Shown: piece after piece, positions 38,498 to 48,438 of the stretch
Layout of the letters: each line of letters begins with the position of its first letter
How positions within the stretch are numbered: the first letter of the stretch is position 1
Assembly (NCBI RefSeq): GCF_008802355.1
Contig: NZ_VZRA01000003.1
Coordinates: 378,360-442,359 of the forward strand
Source: Oryzomonas sagensis
GTDB taxonomy: Bacteria > Desulfobacterota > Desulfuromonadia > Geobacterales > Pseudopelobacteraceae
DNA: 64,000 nucleotides
Direction of reading: 5' to 3'
Program-made: the position numbers and the translations under genes
The notes under the pieces: model-generated
Told to the model about the DNA's origin: nothing
The model's input: the letters and a program-made list of their open reading frames with translations, nothing else
Database searches by the model: none

Positions 38498-39067
38498 ATG
38501 CGACTCTTCATCGCCATCGAGCTTCCCGGCGAGATCAAGCGGCAACTGGAAGGAATGGGCACCGGGATCCCGGGTGGCCGCTGGGTGCCGGCTGACCAGC
38601 TCCATCTGACCCTGGCATTCCTCGGAGAGGTTGACGACGGCACGCTCAGGCAGTTGACCGGGGCCTTGGCGAGGATTCGGGTGCCAGGTTTCACCCTCCG
38701 GTTCAACGGCACCGGTTGCTTTCCCGACCTGCGCCGGCCCAGGGTGCTCTGGGCCGGACTGGAACCGGAGCCAAAGCTGGACGATCTGGCCTCTCTGGTG
38801 CGCGAAGCGGCGGTGGCGTGCGCCATCGCCCAGGAGGAGCGCCCCTTTTTCTCCCACATCACCCTTGCCCGCCTCAAGCTGCCCGCTCCCCGTGAGGTGG
38901 AGGCGTTTCTAACGCGTCACCGCACGCTGGAGCTCCCGCCGATCGACGTTCGGGAGTTTCTTCTCTTTCAGAGCCGGCTGACGCCCCAGGGGGCCATTCA
39001 TACGCCGGTACAAGGGTTTGCCCTTTGGGCTGATGCGGCGTCCAGCGGGGCCCTGGAGGAAAATTGA
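38498..39067 (+). CDS. thpR: RNA 2',3'-cyclic phosphodiesterase (2'-5' RNA ligase family)
   Basis: A 189-residue 2H-phosphoesterase. The two HxT motifs are present: HLTLAFLG and HITLARLK. FIAIELPGEIKRQL is the usual N-terminus. It opens 2',3'-cyclic phosphates; ligation of tRNA halves is known in vitro for the family. ATG 38498 follows AGGGAGG. The 272 bases after it, up to recG, contain no convincing gene. Confidence 0.9.
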   Translation: MRLFIAIELPGEIKRQLEGMGTGIPGGRWVPADQLHLTLAFLGEVDDGTLRQLTGALARIRVPGFTLRFNGTGCFPDLRRPRVLWAGLEPEPKLDDLASLVREAAVACAIAQEERPFFSHITLARLKLPAPREVEAFLTRHRTLELPPIDVREFLLFQSRLTPQGAIHTPVQGFALWADAASSGALEEN

Positions 39068-39339
39068 TCGTCCTGCCCATCCGTTCCAGCCGGCTGACGC
39101 CGGGAGTATGCCCTTTCCGGTCGGGGAGGCGGGCGTGCCCCGTTTGATGTGGATTTTGGCGCTGTTATGGTGTATAAATGCCGAATTATCTCTGACCCCA
39201 TAAACTTCAGCGCGATTCTGGAAAGTTGCCGTCTCACCATGGATATCGGCCCAGGCTGTTCAGCATCCATAACCATTGCCGGCCCCGCACACCTTTCCGG
39301 AAAGGCGGCCCGAACCGCACCGGAGTTGAGAGTTGTCCT

Positions 39340-41703
39340 GTGCCGAAGGTAACGCTTTCGTCCAATAACGCCCTGGTAATCCCCCCCGATTGGCTCGCCC
39401 ATCTCGGTATCGGACCGGGCGGCGTTGTTTCCGTTGAGTTGGAGGCGGGAGGTACACTGGTGCTTCGTGGGGCAGGGGACGTCTCCCCCTGTGCCGCGTC
39501 CCCGGAAGCGGCGGTGGAAAATCCCGCACCGGTGAGGTCTCACCCCAAAGATGATGGCGCTCCGCTGAAGGAGGCTATTGCCCGCAAGAACCTCCAGACC
39601 CGCATGCAGTTCATCAAGGGGGTTGGTCCCAAGCTCACGGAACTGTTGGAAAAACGCGGCGTTGTGACCGTCGAGGATGCCTTGTACCTGTTGCCGCATC
39701 GCTACGAGGACCGCCGCGAGTTGACCCCTGTTGCCCGTTTGAAGCCCGGTTTCAGTGCGGTCTTTTCCGGAAAGGTGCTGTCGGCCGATATCGCGGCCAC
39801 CAAGGGGGGGAGACGTTTTTTCGAGGCCCTGGTGGCGGACGACAGCGGCTCCATCGCCTTGAAGTGGTTCAATGCCAACCCCACCTTCATGAAGCGGGTT
39901 TGGAAGGCGGGCCGGACCGGCGTCTTCGTCGGCGAGGTCACTCAGTTCGGCTTCCAGCGGGAAGTACACCACCCGGACGTCGAGTGGCTTGCGGAGGGCA
40001 AGGACATCCAGGATATCCTGGATGCCGACCCGGTCAACTTCGGCAGGATCGTGCCGGTATACCCCCTGACCGAAGGGCTGAGCCAGAAGGTCATGCGGCG
40101 GGTGATGAAGGAGGTGGTGGACGGTTTCCTCGGTTCGCTCCAGGAACTGATCCCCGCGCCCATCCTGGAACCGCTGCTGCTGCCCGGCCTGCGGCAGTCC
40201 GTGCGGGAGCTGCACCTGCCGCCGCCCGAAGCCGGGCTGGACGACCTCAACCAGGGGCGCACCCCCGCTCACCGGGCCATCGCCTTTGACGAGTTCTTCT
40301 TCTGGGAGCTGGGCCTGGCCTTGAAAAAGCGCGGCGTGACCCTGGAGGAGGGGATTGCCTTCCAGGTGACCCATCGCTACACCAAACAGTTGGCCAAGAT
40401 GCTCCCCTTCGAGCTGACCGCTGCCCAGCGCCGGGTCCTGTCCGAGATCAAGGTGGACATGATGGCGCCGCATCCCATGCACCGGCTGGTGCAGGGGGAC
40501 GTGGGGAGCGGCAAGACGCTGGTGGCGCTGATGGCGGCGCTGATCGCAGTGGAAAACGGCTATCAGGTGGCCATCATGGCCCCGACCGAGATCCTCGCTG
40601 AACAGCACTGGCATACCATCCACCGCTTTTGCAAGGAATTGGGCGTTGAAACAGCGTTGATTACCGCAGGCATGAAGGGCAAGGCAAAGTCGGAAGCCTT
40701 GGGGCGCGTGGCGTCCGGCGCCGCCCAGATCGTCATCGGCACCCATGCCGTCATCCAGGATAAGGTCGAGTTTGCCCGCCTGGGATTGGGAGTCATCGAT
40801 GAGCAACACCGTTTCGGTGTCCTGCAGCGCGGCATTCTCAAGAAGAAGGGCGCCAACCCCGATATCCTGGTGATGACTGCCACCCCGATTCCCCGGACCC
40901 TGGCCATGACCCTGTTCGGCGACCTGTCGTTGTCGGTGATCGACGAACTGCCGCCGGGCCGCACGCCGGTAGAGACGCGAATAGCCTTCGAATCGCGGCG
41001 GCCGCAGGTATATGCCGCGATTCGCGAGGAGGTACGCCAGGGACGGCAGGCCTATGTCATCTATCCCCTGGTGGAGGAATCCGAGAAATCGGACCTCAAG
41101 GCGGCCAGCCAGATGGCCGACCATTTGAGCCGGGCGGTGTTTCCCGATCTGCGCATCGGCCTGCTGCACGGCCGTATGGCGCCGGATGAGAAGGAAGCCG
41201 TTATGGGGGCCTTCAAGGCCCGGGAACTGGACGTCCTGGTGTCCACCACGGTTATCGAGGTGGGAATCGATGTCCCCAACGCCACGGTCATGGTCATCGA
41301 GCATGCCGAACGCTTCGGCCTCTCCCAACTGCACCAGTTGCGGGGGAGGGTGGGGCGGGGCAGCGCACGGTCCCGCTGCATCCTTTTGACCGCCGGCAAG
41401 TTCTCCGATGATGGCGAAAAGCGGCTGCGGGTCATGGAGTCGACCAACGATGGCTTTCGCATTGCCGAAGCCGATCTGGAGATTCGGGGACCCGGCGATT
41501 TTCTCGGTATCCGCCAGTCGGGCATGCCCGATTTCCGGGTGGCCAATATCCTGCGGGACGGGGGCATCCTGGAACAGGCCCGCCAGGCGGCGTTCGGGCT
41601 GTTGGAGCAGGACCCCGACCTGTCGGCGGTGGGCCATGGCCCCCTCAGGGAAGAGTTGCTCCGCCGCTGGGGACAGCGGCTGGAGTTGGCGTTGATCGGG
41701 TAG
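39340..41703 (+). CDS. recG: ATP-dependent DNA helicase RecG with N-terminal AbrB-like domain
   Basis: A 787-residue branch-migration helicase of replication-fork rescue. The core has FIKGVGPKLTELLEKRGV and the wedge domain, Walker A GDVGSGKTLVALMA, DEQH in VIDEQHRFGVLQRG, TATPIPRTLAMTLFG, and the C-terminal QLRGRVGRGSARSRC. Residues ~1-43 are unlike ordinary RecG: KVTLSSNNALVIPPDWL...GIGPGGVVSVEL reads as a SpoVT/AbrB swapped-hairpin domain, joined by a ~50-residue linker. GTG 39340 is the start that includes it; the frame is open upstream to 39226 but without a plausible start. Confidence 0.9.
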   Translation: MPKVTLSSNNALVIPPDWLAHLGIGPGGVVSVELEAGGTLVLRGAGDVSPCAASPEAAVENPAPVRSHPKDDGAPLKEAIARKNLQTRMQFIKGVGPKLTELLEKRGVVTVEDALYLLPHRYEDRRELTPVARLKPGFSAVFSGKVLSADIAATKGGRRFFEALVADDSGSIALKWFNANPTFMKRVWKAGRTGVFVGEVTQFGFQREVHHPDVEWLAEGKDIQDILDADPVNFGRIVPVYPLTEGLSQKVMRRVMKEVVDGFLGSLQELIPAPILEPLLLPGLRQSVRELHLPPPEAGLDDLNQGRTPAHRAIAFDEFFFWELGLALKKRGVTLEEGIAFQVTHRYTKQLAKMLPFELTAAQRRVLSEIKVDMMAPHPMHRLVQGDVGSGKTLVALMAALIAVENGYQVAIMAPTEILAEQHWHTIHRFCKELGVETALITAGMKGKAKSEALGRVASGAAQIVIGTHAVIQDKVEFARLGLGVIDEQHRFGVLQRGILKKKGANPDILVMTATPIPRTLAMTLFGDLSLSVIDELPPGRTPVETRIAFESRRPQVYAAIREEVRQGRQAYVIYPLVEESEKSDLKAASQMADHLSRAVFPDLRIGLLHGRMAPDEKEAVMGAFKARELDVLVSTTVIEVGIDVPNATVMVIEHAERFGLSQLHQLRGRVGRGSARSRCILLTAGKFSDDGEKRLRVMESTNDGFRIAEADLEIRGPGDFLGIRQSGMPDFRVANILRDGGILEQARQAAFGLLEQDPDLSAVGHGPLREELLRRWGQRLELALIG

Positions 41704-41739
41704 TTTTTACTTCTCACTGGTGAATAGGATGTTTGCGGT

Positions 41740-42714
41740 ATGCGTGTACTGACAGGTGTGGACGTTTTAAAGAAAAACTTTGATAGTTCTGTTGTAACTA
41801 TTGGTAATTTCGATGGAGTTCATAGGGGCCATGCCGAGTTGTTCCGGCAGGTGAAGGCAGCGGGCGCCCAGCGGGGCCTCCCCTCGGTGGTGGTCACCTT
41901 CGAACCGCACCCGCTGGCGGTGCTGGCGCCTAAAAACGCTCCTCCGCTGATCACCACGTTTGCCCAGAAAAAGGCCCTGATCGCCGAAGCGGGTGTCGAT
42001 TGCCTGGCTGTGATCGACTTTACGCCCGAATTTTCCCGGATGCCGGCCGAGGCGTTCGTGCGCGACATCCTCATGGGGTGCCTGGGGATGCGCCATATCA
42101 TCATCGGCCATGATTACGCCTTTGGGAAGGACCGCCAGGGCAACCAGAAAACCCTGGAACGGCTGGGGAGAGAATACGGATTCACCCTAGAGGATATCAG
42201 CCCGGTCGGGGAGGGGCGCACCATTTTCAGCAGCAGCCTGGCGCGCCGCCTCATCAGCCGCGGAGATATGCCGGCGGCCACCGGCATTCTGGGGAGGTAT
42301 CACGTCATCTCGGGCACGGTCGTACATGGTCGGGAGATCGGCCAGACCCTGGGGTTCCCTACCGCCAATATCTCGACCCGCAATGAGCTGCTTCCCCCCG
42401 ATGGCGTGTATGCGGTCATGGTTGCCGTGGATGGCCGCATCCTGCAAGGCGCCTGCAACATCGGCAACAACCCGACCTTCGAAGGCGGAGCGCGGACCAT
42501 CGAAGCCTTTTTGCTCGATTTTTCCGGCCACCTCTATGGTCATGAAATCGCTATCTGCTTTGTGCAGCGTTTGCGGGAGGTCATGAAATTCCCGGATGTC
42601 GCTGCGCTCATCACGGCCATTCAGCAGGATGTGGCTACTACCAAATCAATCCTGGCCGCGGCCGATCGGAGCCTGATCAAGCCCTTGTTTTCCCCGGAAC
42701 GGATCGGAGAATGA
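41740..42714 (+). CDS. ribF: Bifunctional riboflavin kinase / FAD synthetase
   Basis: A 324-residue enzyme. The N-terminal adenylyltransferase domain has VTIGNFDGVHRGH and IIIGHDYAFGKDRQGN; the C-terminal kinase domain has GTVVHGREIGQTLGFPTANI and CNIGNNPTFEG. It makes FMN and FAD from riboflavin. Length is normal. ATG 41740 is preceded by a weak AATAGGATG box. The flippase-like gene begins two bases after its stop. Confidence 0.95.
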   Translation: MRVLTGVDVLKKNFDSSVVTIGNFDGVHRGHAELFRQVKAAGAQRGLPSVVVTFEPHPLAVLAPKNAPPLITTFAQKKALIAEAGVDCLAVIDFTPEFSRMPAEAFVRDILMGCLGMRHIIIGHDYAFGKDRQGNQKTLERLGREYGFTLEDISPVGEGRTIFSSSLARRLISRGDMPAATGILGRYHVISGTVVHGREIGQTLGFPTANISTRNELLPPDGVYAVMVAVDGRILQGACNIGNNPTFEGGARTIEAFLLDFSGHLYGHEIAICFVQRLREVMKFPDVAALITAIQQDVATTKSILAAADRSLIKPLFSPERIGE

Positions 42715-42715
42715 C

Positions 42716-43726
42716 GTGAAACGCACCTTTGATGTGAAGTTCTGGCTGGGGATCGGCATCAGCGTCTTTTTCATGGCGCTGCTCTTCAGGAAAATCAATT
42801 TCCAGCAACTGGGCGCGGCCCTGCGGATGGTGGATTACCGCTATATCGCGCTGGCGGTGCTGTTCACCTTTGTCAGTTATTTCCTGCGGGCGGTGCGCTG
42901 GCATTACCTGCTGATCTCCGAAAAAGCGATTCCGCTGGCATCGCTCTATCCGGCAACCATCATCGGTTATATGGCCAACAACCTGCTCCCGGCCCGACTG
43001 GGGGAGTTCGTGCGCGCCTATGTCCTGGCCCGGCGCGAGGGGTTGGAGACGCCGGCGGTCTTCGCGTCCCTGGTCATTGACCGGCTGTTCGACGGATTCA
43101 CGGTGCTCCTGATCCTTCTGGCGACCCTGTTCACTCTGCGCCTGCCCGGCAACATGGCCGACGCCGAAACGGCGCTGCGGGCCGGCGGTGTGGCCATGTT
43201 CCTGCTCTACTGCGGCGTGCTCGTGTTCCTCTATCTGCTGAAGCGGCAGACCATGAGGACCCTTAATCTGGTGGCGTGGCTGCTGAAACCGTTTCCCCAA
43301 AGGGTGAGCGGGCATCTCATCCCGCTGTTGGGGTCGTTCATCACCGGCATCCGTTTGTCCGGCAAGGGGGGGCATATCCTGGCCGTTCTGGCGTCATCGT
43401 TTTTCATCTGGATGTTTGCGGTGCTGCCGGTGGACATGGCGCTTCGGGGGTTCGGCATTCATCTCCCCATTACCGCCTCCATGTTCATTCTGGTGTTGCT
43501 GGTGTTTGCCGTCATGGTGCCGGCCTCACCCGGCTTTATCGGCACCTACCATTATGCCTGTTTCAAGGGGCTTTCGGCTTTCGGCATTGCCGACGTCACC
43601 TCGGTCAGCATCGCCCTGATCATTCACGGCACGGCTTTTTTCCCGGTTATCATCGCCGGATTTTACCACCTCTGGAGCGGCGGAATATCGCTTAATTCGG
43701 TTCGAAAGGCTGGTGAGGCTTCATGA
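42716..43726 (+). CDS. Lysylphosphatidylglycerol synthase-like/UPF0104 flippase-family membrane protein
   Basis: A 336-residue polytopic protein with ~8 helices. FLRAVRWHYLLISEKA, NNLLPARLGEFVRAYVLARREG and PASPGFIGTYHY are the conserved segments of the LPG_synthase_TM (UPF0104) family. The soluble transferase domain of MprF is missing, so it resembles the stand-alone flippase or transferase-associated version. The start GTG 42716 follows the ribF stop at once. Its TGA overlaps the next gene start (ATGA), so the two are probably coupled. Confidence 0.83.
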   Translation: MKRTFDVKFWLGIGISVFFMALLFRKINFQQLGAALRMVDYRYIALAVLFTFVSYFLRAVRWHYLLISEKAIPLASLYPATIIGYMANNLLPARLGEFVRAYVLARREGLETPAVFASLVIDRLFDGFTVLLILLATLFTLRLPGNMADAETALRAGGVAMFLLYCGVLVFLYLLKRQTMRTLNLVAWLLKPFPQRVSGHLIPLLGSFITGIRLSGKGGHILAVLASSFFIWMFAVLPVDMALRGFGIHLPITASMFILVLLVFAVMVPASPGFIGTYHYACFKGLSAFGIADVTSVSIALIIHGTAFFPVIIAGFYHLWSGGISLNSVRKAGEAS

Positions 43727-45612
43727 AGAAAAAATTCTCGTTCGTTTTTTGGAAATTTCTTCTCCCGGAAGGCGTGGACCCCTATCTGATTCTGGCCTTC
43801 GCCATACCGTTCGGGCTCTACATGGCGACCCTGGCCCCCTCGGTGACTTTTTTCGACAGCGGTGAATTTCTGACCGCCTCCTACGCCCTGGGGTCGGCCC
43901 ACTCGCCCGGCTACCCCCTGTTTCTCATGTATGCCAAGCCTTTTACCTGGCTGCCGTTCGGCAATATCGCCTTTCGCATCAATATGGCCACGGCCTTTTC
44001 GTCATCCCTGGCCTGCATGAGCGTTTACCTGCTCACGCTCCGCATCCTCAAGGACGAGCGGATTGTGGAACAGGAGCGTTTTGCCGGTTTTGCCGTCAAA
44101 GGCGCTGGACTGGCCGCAGCACTCGCCTTCGGCGTCACCCCGCGGCTCTGGCTCCAATCCAATCACGATAAGCCTTATCCCCTGCTCGCCTTTATCACGG
44201 CGGTTATTTTTCTCCTGCTGTGGAAGTGGCGCGAGCATTACCAAAACGGCAGTGAACGGCCGGCCTATGTCTATGCGTGCACCTTTCTGGCCGGGATGAG
44301 CATGGCGGCCCACCAGTCGGTCGTTCTGCTCCTGCCGTCATGGTTTTTGCTGATTGTGCTGACTGACTGGCGCATGGTTCTGAGGGTCAAGGAATTGATC
44401 CTGGCCACGGCCTTTGCCCTGCTGGGGTTTTCCATACACCTCTACCTGCCGTTGCGGGCAACCCAGAATCCCCTCCTGAACTGGGGCGACCCCAAAACCT
44501 ATGGGCAATTCATGTGGCATTTCCTGCGCAAAGGGTACCCGGCCGAGCCCCATACGCGCGACGCCTCTTTGTGGTGGGCTCAAATCAAGGCATTCAACAT
44601 CCCCCACGAATTCACTTGGCTGGGGGGGGCGTTGGCGATCCTGGCCCTGGTTTGCCTCTGGCGGCGGCAGCGGGAGGTGGTTATCGTCTATCTCGCCGGC
44701 GTTATTACGTTTCTTGCCGTCATCGCCGGGTACTTCAATACGCCGAATGAAACCATCTTCCTGACCGAGGAGTTCTTTACCCCGCTCTATCTGTTGACCG
44801 CCGTGCTGATCGGTATCGGGTTGTTTCACCTGCTCGGATTTGCGCTGCACAGGGCAAAACTTCCCGAACGCTACGACCTGCGGGTGTATCTCCTGGTGGC
44901 GGTGATGTTTTTTGCGCTGCCGGTATCCCTGTGCGCCGTGAACTATTACGAGAACGACCAGCACGACAACTATATCGCCTACGATTATGCCACTAACTCC
45001 CTGCGGTCACTGCCCCAGAATACGATCATGTTCACCTGGGGCGACAGCGGCGCCTTCCCGCTCTGGTATCTGCAAGGGGTTGAGCGGATGCGCGAGGATG
45101 TGGACCTGCCCCATACGCCCCATCTGGTGTTCGGCTGGTATCTTGACTCCATGCCGCGGGTATTCCGGAATTCCGCCCTGAAAAGAATGGATGTTCAGGC
45201 CATGGACCCCGAAGCCTGCCTGCGCATGGCCATTGCCGAACAGATCGGCCAACGGCCGGTGTATATAGATTTTTCGACCCGTTACTCGATCACGTCCAGT
45301 GAATTCATACCGGTCCAAAAAGGGCTTGTCTACCGTATGCGCCGCAGTTCGGAACCCGGGGGACTGCCGGACATCTCCGTTTGGGAAAATTACAACAACC
45401 GGGGGATTCTGGAGAAGATATCTTTCCTGGATCTGGATACCGGCAAGGCGATCCTGATCTATGCCAACAGCTATCTTGAGGCCGGCGATTTTCTGTTCAG
45501 TGTGGGCCGGCCCACGGAGGGGATGCGGATGCTGACCATGGCGGGACAGATCTCGCCCGAGATGAAGCCCAATATCCAGCAGGTGCTCATGCGCTACGGC
45601 ATGGCGAGGTGA
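43723..45612 (+). CDS. DUF2723 family membrane protein (GT-C-like)
   Basis: A 629-residue protein. The N-terminal half has many helices and the DUF2723 signature TFFDSGEFLTASYALGSAHSPGYP, an acidic loop like those of GT-C mannosyltransferases. A soluble C-terminal part begins around residue 420 (TMFTWGDSGAFPLWYLQGVER). Transfer of a sugar from a lipid carrier is likely but the donor and acceptor are unknown. Its ATG overlaps the flippase-family stop, suggesting a shared lipid-linked sugar pathway. aroE follows after 4 bases. Confidence 0.83.
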   Translation: MKKKFSFVFWKFLLPEGVDPYLILAFAIPFGLYMATLAPSVTFFDSGEFLTASYALGSAHSPGYPLFLMYAKPFTWLPFGNIAFRINMATAFSSSLACMSVYLLTLRILKDERIVEQERFAGFAVKGAGLAAALAFGVTPRLWLQSNHDKPYPLLAFITAVIFLLLWKWREHYQNGSERPAYVYACTFLAGMSMAAHQSVVLLLPSWFLLIVLTDWRMVLRVKELILATAFALLGFSIHLYLPLRATQNPLLNWGDPKTYGQFMWHFLRKGYPAEPHTRDASLWWAQIKAFNIPHEFTWLGGALAILALVCLWRRQREVVIVYLAGVITFLAVIAGYFNTPNETIFLTEEFFTPLYLLTAVLIGIGLFHLLGFALHRAKLPERYDLRVYLLVAVMFFALPVSLCAVNYYENDQHDNYIAYDYATNSLRSLPQNTIMFTWGDSGAFPLWYLQGVERMREDVDLPHTPHLVFGWYLDSMPRVFRNSALKRMDVQAMDPEACLRMAIAEQIGQRPVYIDFSTRYSITSSEFIPVQKGLVYRMRRSSEPGGLPDISVWENYNNRGILEKISFLDLDTGKAILIYANSYLEAGDFLFSVGRPTEGMRMLTMAGQISPEMKPNIQQVLMRYGMAR

Positions 45613-45616
45613 CGGC

Positions 45617-46480
45617 GTGGTTGTCTCTCTGAGCGGAGCCAGCAAGGTTTTCGGCATTATCGGGCACCCCGTGCGCCATTCCCTTTCCCCGGCCATGCAG
45701 AATGCAGCCATGCAAGCGGGCGGCCTTGACGGGGTCTATGTCCCGTTCGATGTCCGGCCGGAAGAGCTGGGTGAGGCTGTCGCCGGCCTGCGCGCCCTCG
45801 GCGTCAGGGGGGCTAACGTGACCATCCCCCACAAAGTCGGCATCATACCGTACCTTGATGGACTCGACGAAAGCGCCGCTGCTGCGGGGGCCGTCAACAC
45901 CGTCAACAACGAGGATGGCCGCCTGATAGGCTACAACACCGATGGCGACGGACTGGTCAGATCGCTGGCCGAGGAATGCGCCTTTCTTCCCGAGCGGAGC
46001 ACGGTCGTCATCATCGGCGCCGGTGGCGCGGCCCGCGGCGCCGTGGCCGCCATCTGCCGGGCCGGCGCCCGGCGGGTCATCGTCGCCAATCGCAGCAAGG
46101 ATAGGGCCGCGGCCTTGGTTGCCGCCATGGCGGAGCGTTACCCGGGCGTCGCCCTCATGGTCGCTGAATACGGCGAACAGATGACGACTTCGCTCCATGA
46201 GGCCGGACTGGTGGTGAATACCACGTCGCTGGGCATGAACAACGAAGTCATTGCAGGTCTCGACCTTGGGGCGTTGCCCCCAACCTGCGTGGTCTACGAT
46301 ATGGTCTATGCGCCGCCGGTCACGCCGTTGCTCCAGGAAGCCCGGCGGCTGGGCTTGCGCCACGCCAACGGGCTGGGGATGCTGGCGGCCCAGGGGGAGT
46401 TGGCTTTCCGCATCTGGACCGGAAAGATGCCGCCGCCGGGTCTGATGAAGCGTATTCTGACCGAAATATGCGCAGCCTGA
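45617..46480 (+). CDS. aroE: Shikimate dehydrogenase
   Basis: A 287-residue NADP-dependent enzyme of aromatic amino acid synthesis. GHPVRHSLSPAMQNAA and VTIPHKV hold the shikimate site with the catalytic Lys, NTVNNEDGRLIGYNTDGDG follows, and GAGGAARGAVAAI is the dinucleotide motif; ANRSKDRA is the NADP-type basic patch. Start GTG 45617 lies 4 bases after the DUF2723 stop. Length is normal. Confidence 0.95.
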   Translation: MVVSLSGASKVFGIIGHPVRHSLSPAMQNAAMQAGGLDGVYVPFDVRPEELGEAVAGLRALGVRGANVTIPHKVGIIPYLDGLDESAAAAGAVNTVNNEDGRLIGYNTDGDGLVRSLAEECAFLPERSTVVIIGAGGAARGAVAAICRAGARRVIVANRSKDRAAALVAAMAERYPGVALMVAEYGEQMTTSLHEAGLVVNTTSLGMNNEVIAGLDLGALPPTCVVYDMVYAPPVTPLLQEARRLGLRHANGLGMLAAQGELAFRIWTGKMPPPGLMKRILTEICAA

Positions 46481-46582
46481 CTCGCTTTATTTGCAATTGT
46501 CTTGACAAACCGGTCGCGTTGCATATACTAACTAGCTTTCTATTTTAAGCGCTGTTATTTGGCGATGGCTGCGGATTGATAC

Positions 46583-47125
46583 ATGAAAATCAGTGTTGAC
46601 CATATTCAGGAGAAAGCGCTTACTATAGAGGTAGATGAGCCGGTGGATACCTTTCCGGTGCTTTCGGGGATGCAGGCCGACGGGACGTGCATTTTCAATG
46701 GCCCTGTCAGGGGCCGGATCAGTGCCGTGCGCGAATACGACCATCTGCGGATTGTGGGCAACGTCACGGTGCCGGCAACATTTACCTGCTCCCGTTGCCT
46801 CGCGCCCTATGGAACGCAGATCGGATCGAACTTTACGATTTTTTTCCGCAAAGGCCCGGCAAGCCAGGAAAGCGATGAAGAAGAGACCGAGTTGAATGAT
46901 CAGGACCTTGTCTCGGCCACCTACAGCGGCGACGAGATAGATCTTACCCATGAAATCGAAGAACAGGTCGCCATGGAGGTTCCGTTCAAGCCGCTTTGCA
47001 GTGAAACATGTAAGGGGTTGTGCCCGACATGCGGGATAGACCTGAACCAGGGAGACTGTTCCTGCGGGAGCGATGACGTTAATTTCAAGTTCAGCGCCCT
47101 GAAGGATTTCAAGGTTTCCCGATAA
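46583..47125 (+). CDS. yceD: YceD/DUF177 family protein
   Basis: A 180-residue protein of the DUF177 family: FTCSRCLAPY in the middle and CKGLCPTCGIDLNQGDCSCG near the end form the cysteine pairs, with an acidic stretch between. It is found next to rpmF in very many bacteria; a role in 23S rRNA maturation has been proposed for E. coli YceD. Its position before rpmF here fits. It has its own upstream spacer (~100 bases) and may start the fab transcription unit. Confidence 0.9.
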   Translation: MKISVDHIQEKALTIEVDEPVDTFPVLSGMQADGTCIFNGPVRGRISAVREYDHLRIVGNVTVPATFTCSRCLAPYGTQIGSNFTIFFRKGPASQESDEEETELNDQDLVSATYSGDEIDLTHEIEEQVAMEVPFKPLCSETCKGLCPTCGIDLNQGDCSCGSDDVNFKFSALKDFKVSR

Positions 47126-47173
47126 TTACCAAGGTGACGGCGTTGCCGTTCCACCGAAAAAAGGAGAATCGAC

Positions 47174-47359
47174 ATGGCAGTACCCAAGAAGAAAACCTCC
47201 AAATCCCGGAAAAATATGAGAAGGGCTCACGATTTCCTGACGACCCAGTCGGTTTCGACCTGCCCCCAGTGCAAATCCCCCAAACTTCCCCACCGCGTAT
47301 GTCCGACGTGTGGCACGTACAAGGGCAAAGAAGTCATCGATCTCTCTTCGGCCCAGTAA
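47174..47359 (+). CDS. rpmF: 50S ribosomal protein L32
   Basis: A 61-residue basic protein starting [18 protein letters not shown], with two CxxC pairs (CPQCKSP and CPTCGTY) of the zinc-binding form of L32. ATG follows AAAGGAG. It lies between yceD and plsX, the usual order. Confidence 0.96.
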   Translation: MAVPKKKTSKSRKNMRRAHDFLTTQSVSTCPQCKSPKLPHRVCPTCGTYKGKEVIDLSSAQ

Positions 47360-47389
47360 GCGCAGCCATCCGTGTTACTACCGGGAATG

Positions 47390-48427
47390 ATGAGAGTTGC
47401 CGTTGACGCAATGGGGGGGGATAATGCCCCATCCGTGGAAGTCGCCGGAGCCGTTGCCGCTTGCCGTGAGTTTGGGATAGCAATAACCCTGGTGGGCGAT
47501 CGTGCCAGGCTTGAGGCCGAATTGACCAAGCATCAGACTCACGGTCTGGACATCGACATCTTCCATGCCAGTGAAGTCGTGGGGATGCACGACTCAGCCT
47601 CCGATGCCGTCCGCAAGAAGAAAAATTCTTCCGTACGTCTGGCGTTCGAACTGGTCAAGGAGGGTAAGGCCTGCGCTGCGGTCAGCGCCGGAAACTCCGG
47701 TGCCACCATGGCGGCGGGCATGGTCGTGCTCAAGCGTATCAACGGTATCGAGCGGCCTGCCATCGCCCAGATTTTTCCTACCATCAAGGGACAGACCCTC
47801 GTGCTGGATGTGGGCGGCAACGTTGACTGCAAACCGCAACACCTGGCCCAGTTCGCCATCATGGGCGAGGTCTACGCCCACTATGCCATGGGGATCACCA
47901 ATCCGGCGGTCGGTTTGCTGTCCAACGGCGAGGAGGATTCCAAGGGCAACGAACTGACCCGTGAAACCAACGCCATCCTGCGGGAAACGTCGCTCAATTA
48001 CGCTGGCTATGTGGAGGGGCGCGACATCTTCAAAGGCACGGTGGAGGTGGTCGTCTGCGACGGTTTTGTGGGGAATGTCGTGCTCAAGCTGTCCGAGGGG
48101 CTTGCGGAAGCGGCGGCCAGGATGTTAAAGGAAGAGATCGTCAAGAGCTGGGTGTCGAAACTCGGGTATCTCTTCGTGCACGGCGCATTCCGCCGTTTCA
48201 AAAAGATCGTTGACTATGCCGAATACGGCGGTGCTCCCTTGCTGGGCATCAATGGCGTGGGCATGATCTGTCACGGCGGTTCCAACGTCAAGGCGATCAA
48301 AAACGCCGTACGCTTTGCCCATGACTACGCCAAAAGCGGTGTCACCGAACGGGTGGCGGAAAAACTGTCGGAAAACAGCATGGTCAACATGCAGCGCGAC
48401 AACCTGAAACCGCAGGCGGTCGCATGA
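47390..48427 (+). CDS. plsX: Phosphate acyltransferase PlsX
   Basis: A 345-residue enzyme making acyl-phosphate from acyl-ACP for phospholipid synthesis. [13 protein letters not shown] at the start, [14 protein letters not shown] and [14 protein letters not shown], and [14 protein letters not shown] near the end are conserved PlsX motifs. ATG 47390 gives the standard N-terminus; ATG 47387 and GTG 47372 are in frame. It shares the transcript with fabH; its TGA overlaps an in-frame ATG (48424) of the fabH frame. Confidence 0.95.
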   Translation: MRVAVDAMGGDNAPSVEVAGAVAACREFGIAITLVGDRARLEAELTKHQTHGLDIDIFHASEVVGMHDSASDAVRKKKNSSVRLAFELVKEGKACAAVSAGNSGATMAAGMVVLKRINGIERPAIAQIFPTIKGQTLVLDVGGNVDCKPQHLAQFAIMGEVYAHYAMGITNPAVGLLSNGEEDSKGNELTRETNAILRETSLNYAGYVEGRDIFKGTVEVVVCDGFVGNVVLKLSEGLAEAAARMLKEEIVKSWVSKLGYLFVHGAFRRFKKIVDYAEYGGAPLLGINGVGMICHGGSNVKAIKNAVRFAHDYAKSGVTERVAEKLSENSMVNMQRDNLKPQAVA

Positions 48428-48438
48428 AGGAGCATACC

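Noticed and set aside
39226..39339. N-terminal extension of recG from a TTG codon
   Set aside because: The 38 residues look like non-coding translation, and there is no good ribosome binding site; GTG 39340 starts the domain cleanly.
38998..41637. 879-codon open frame on the - strand
   Set aside because: Antisense to recG; shadow composition.
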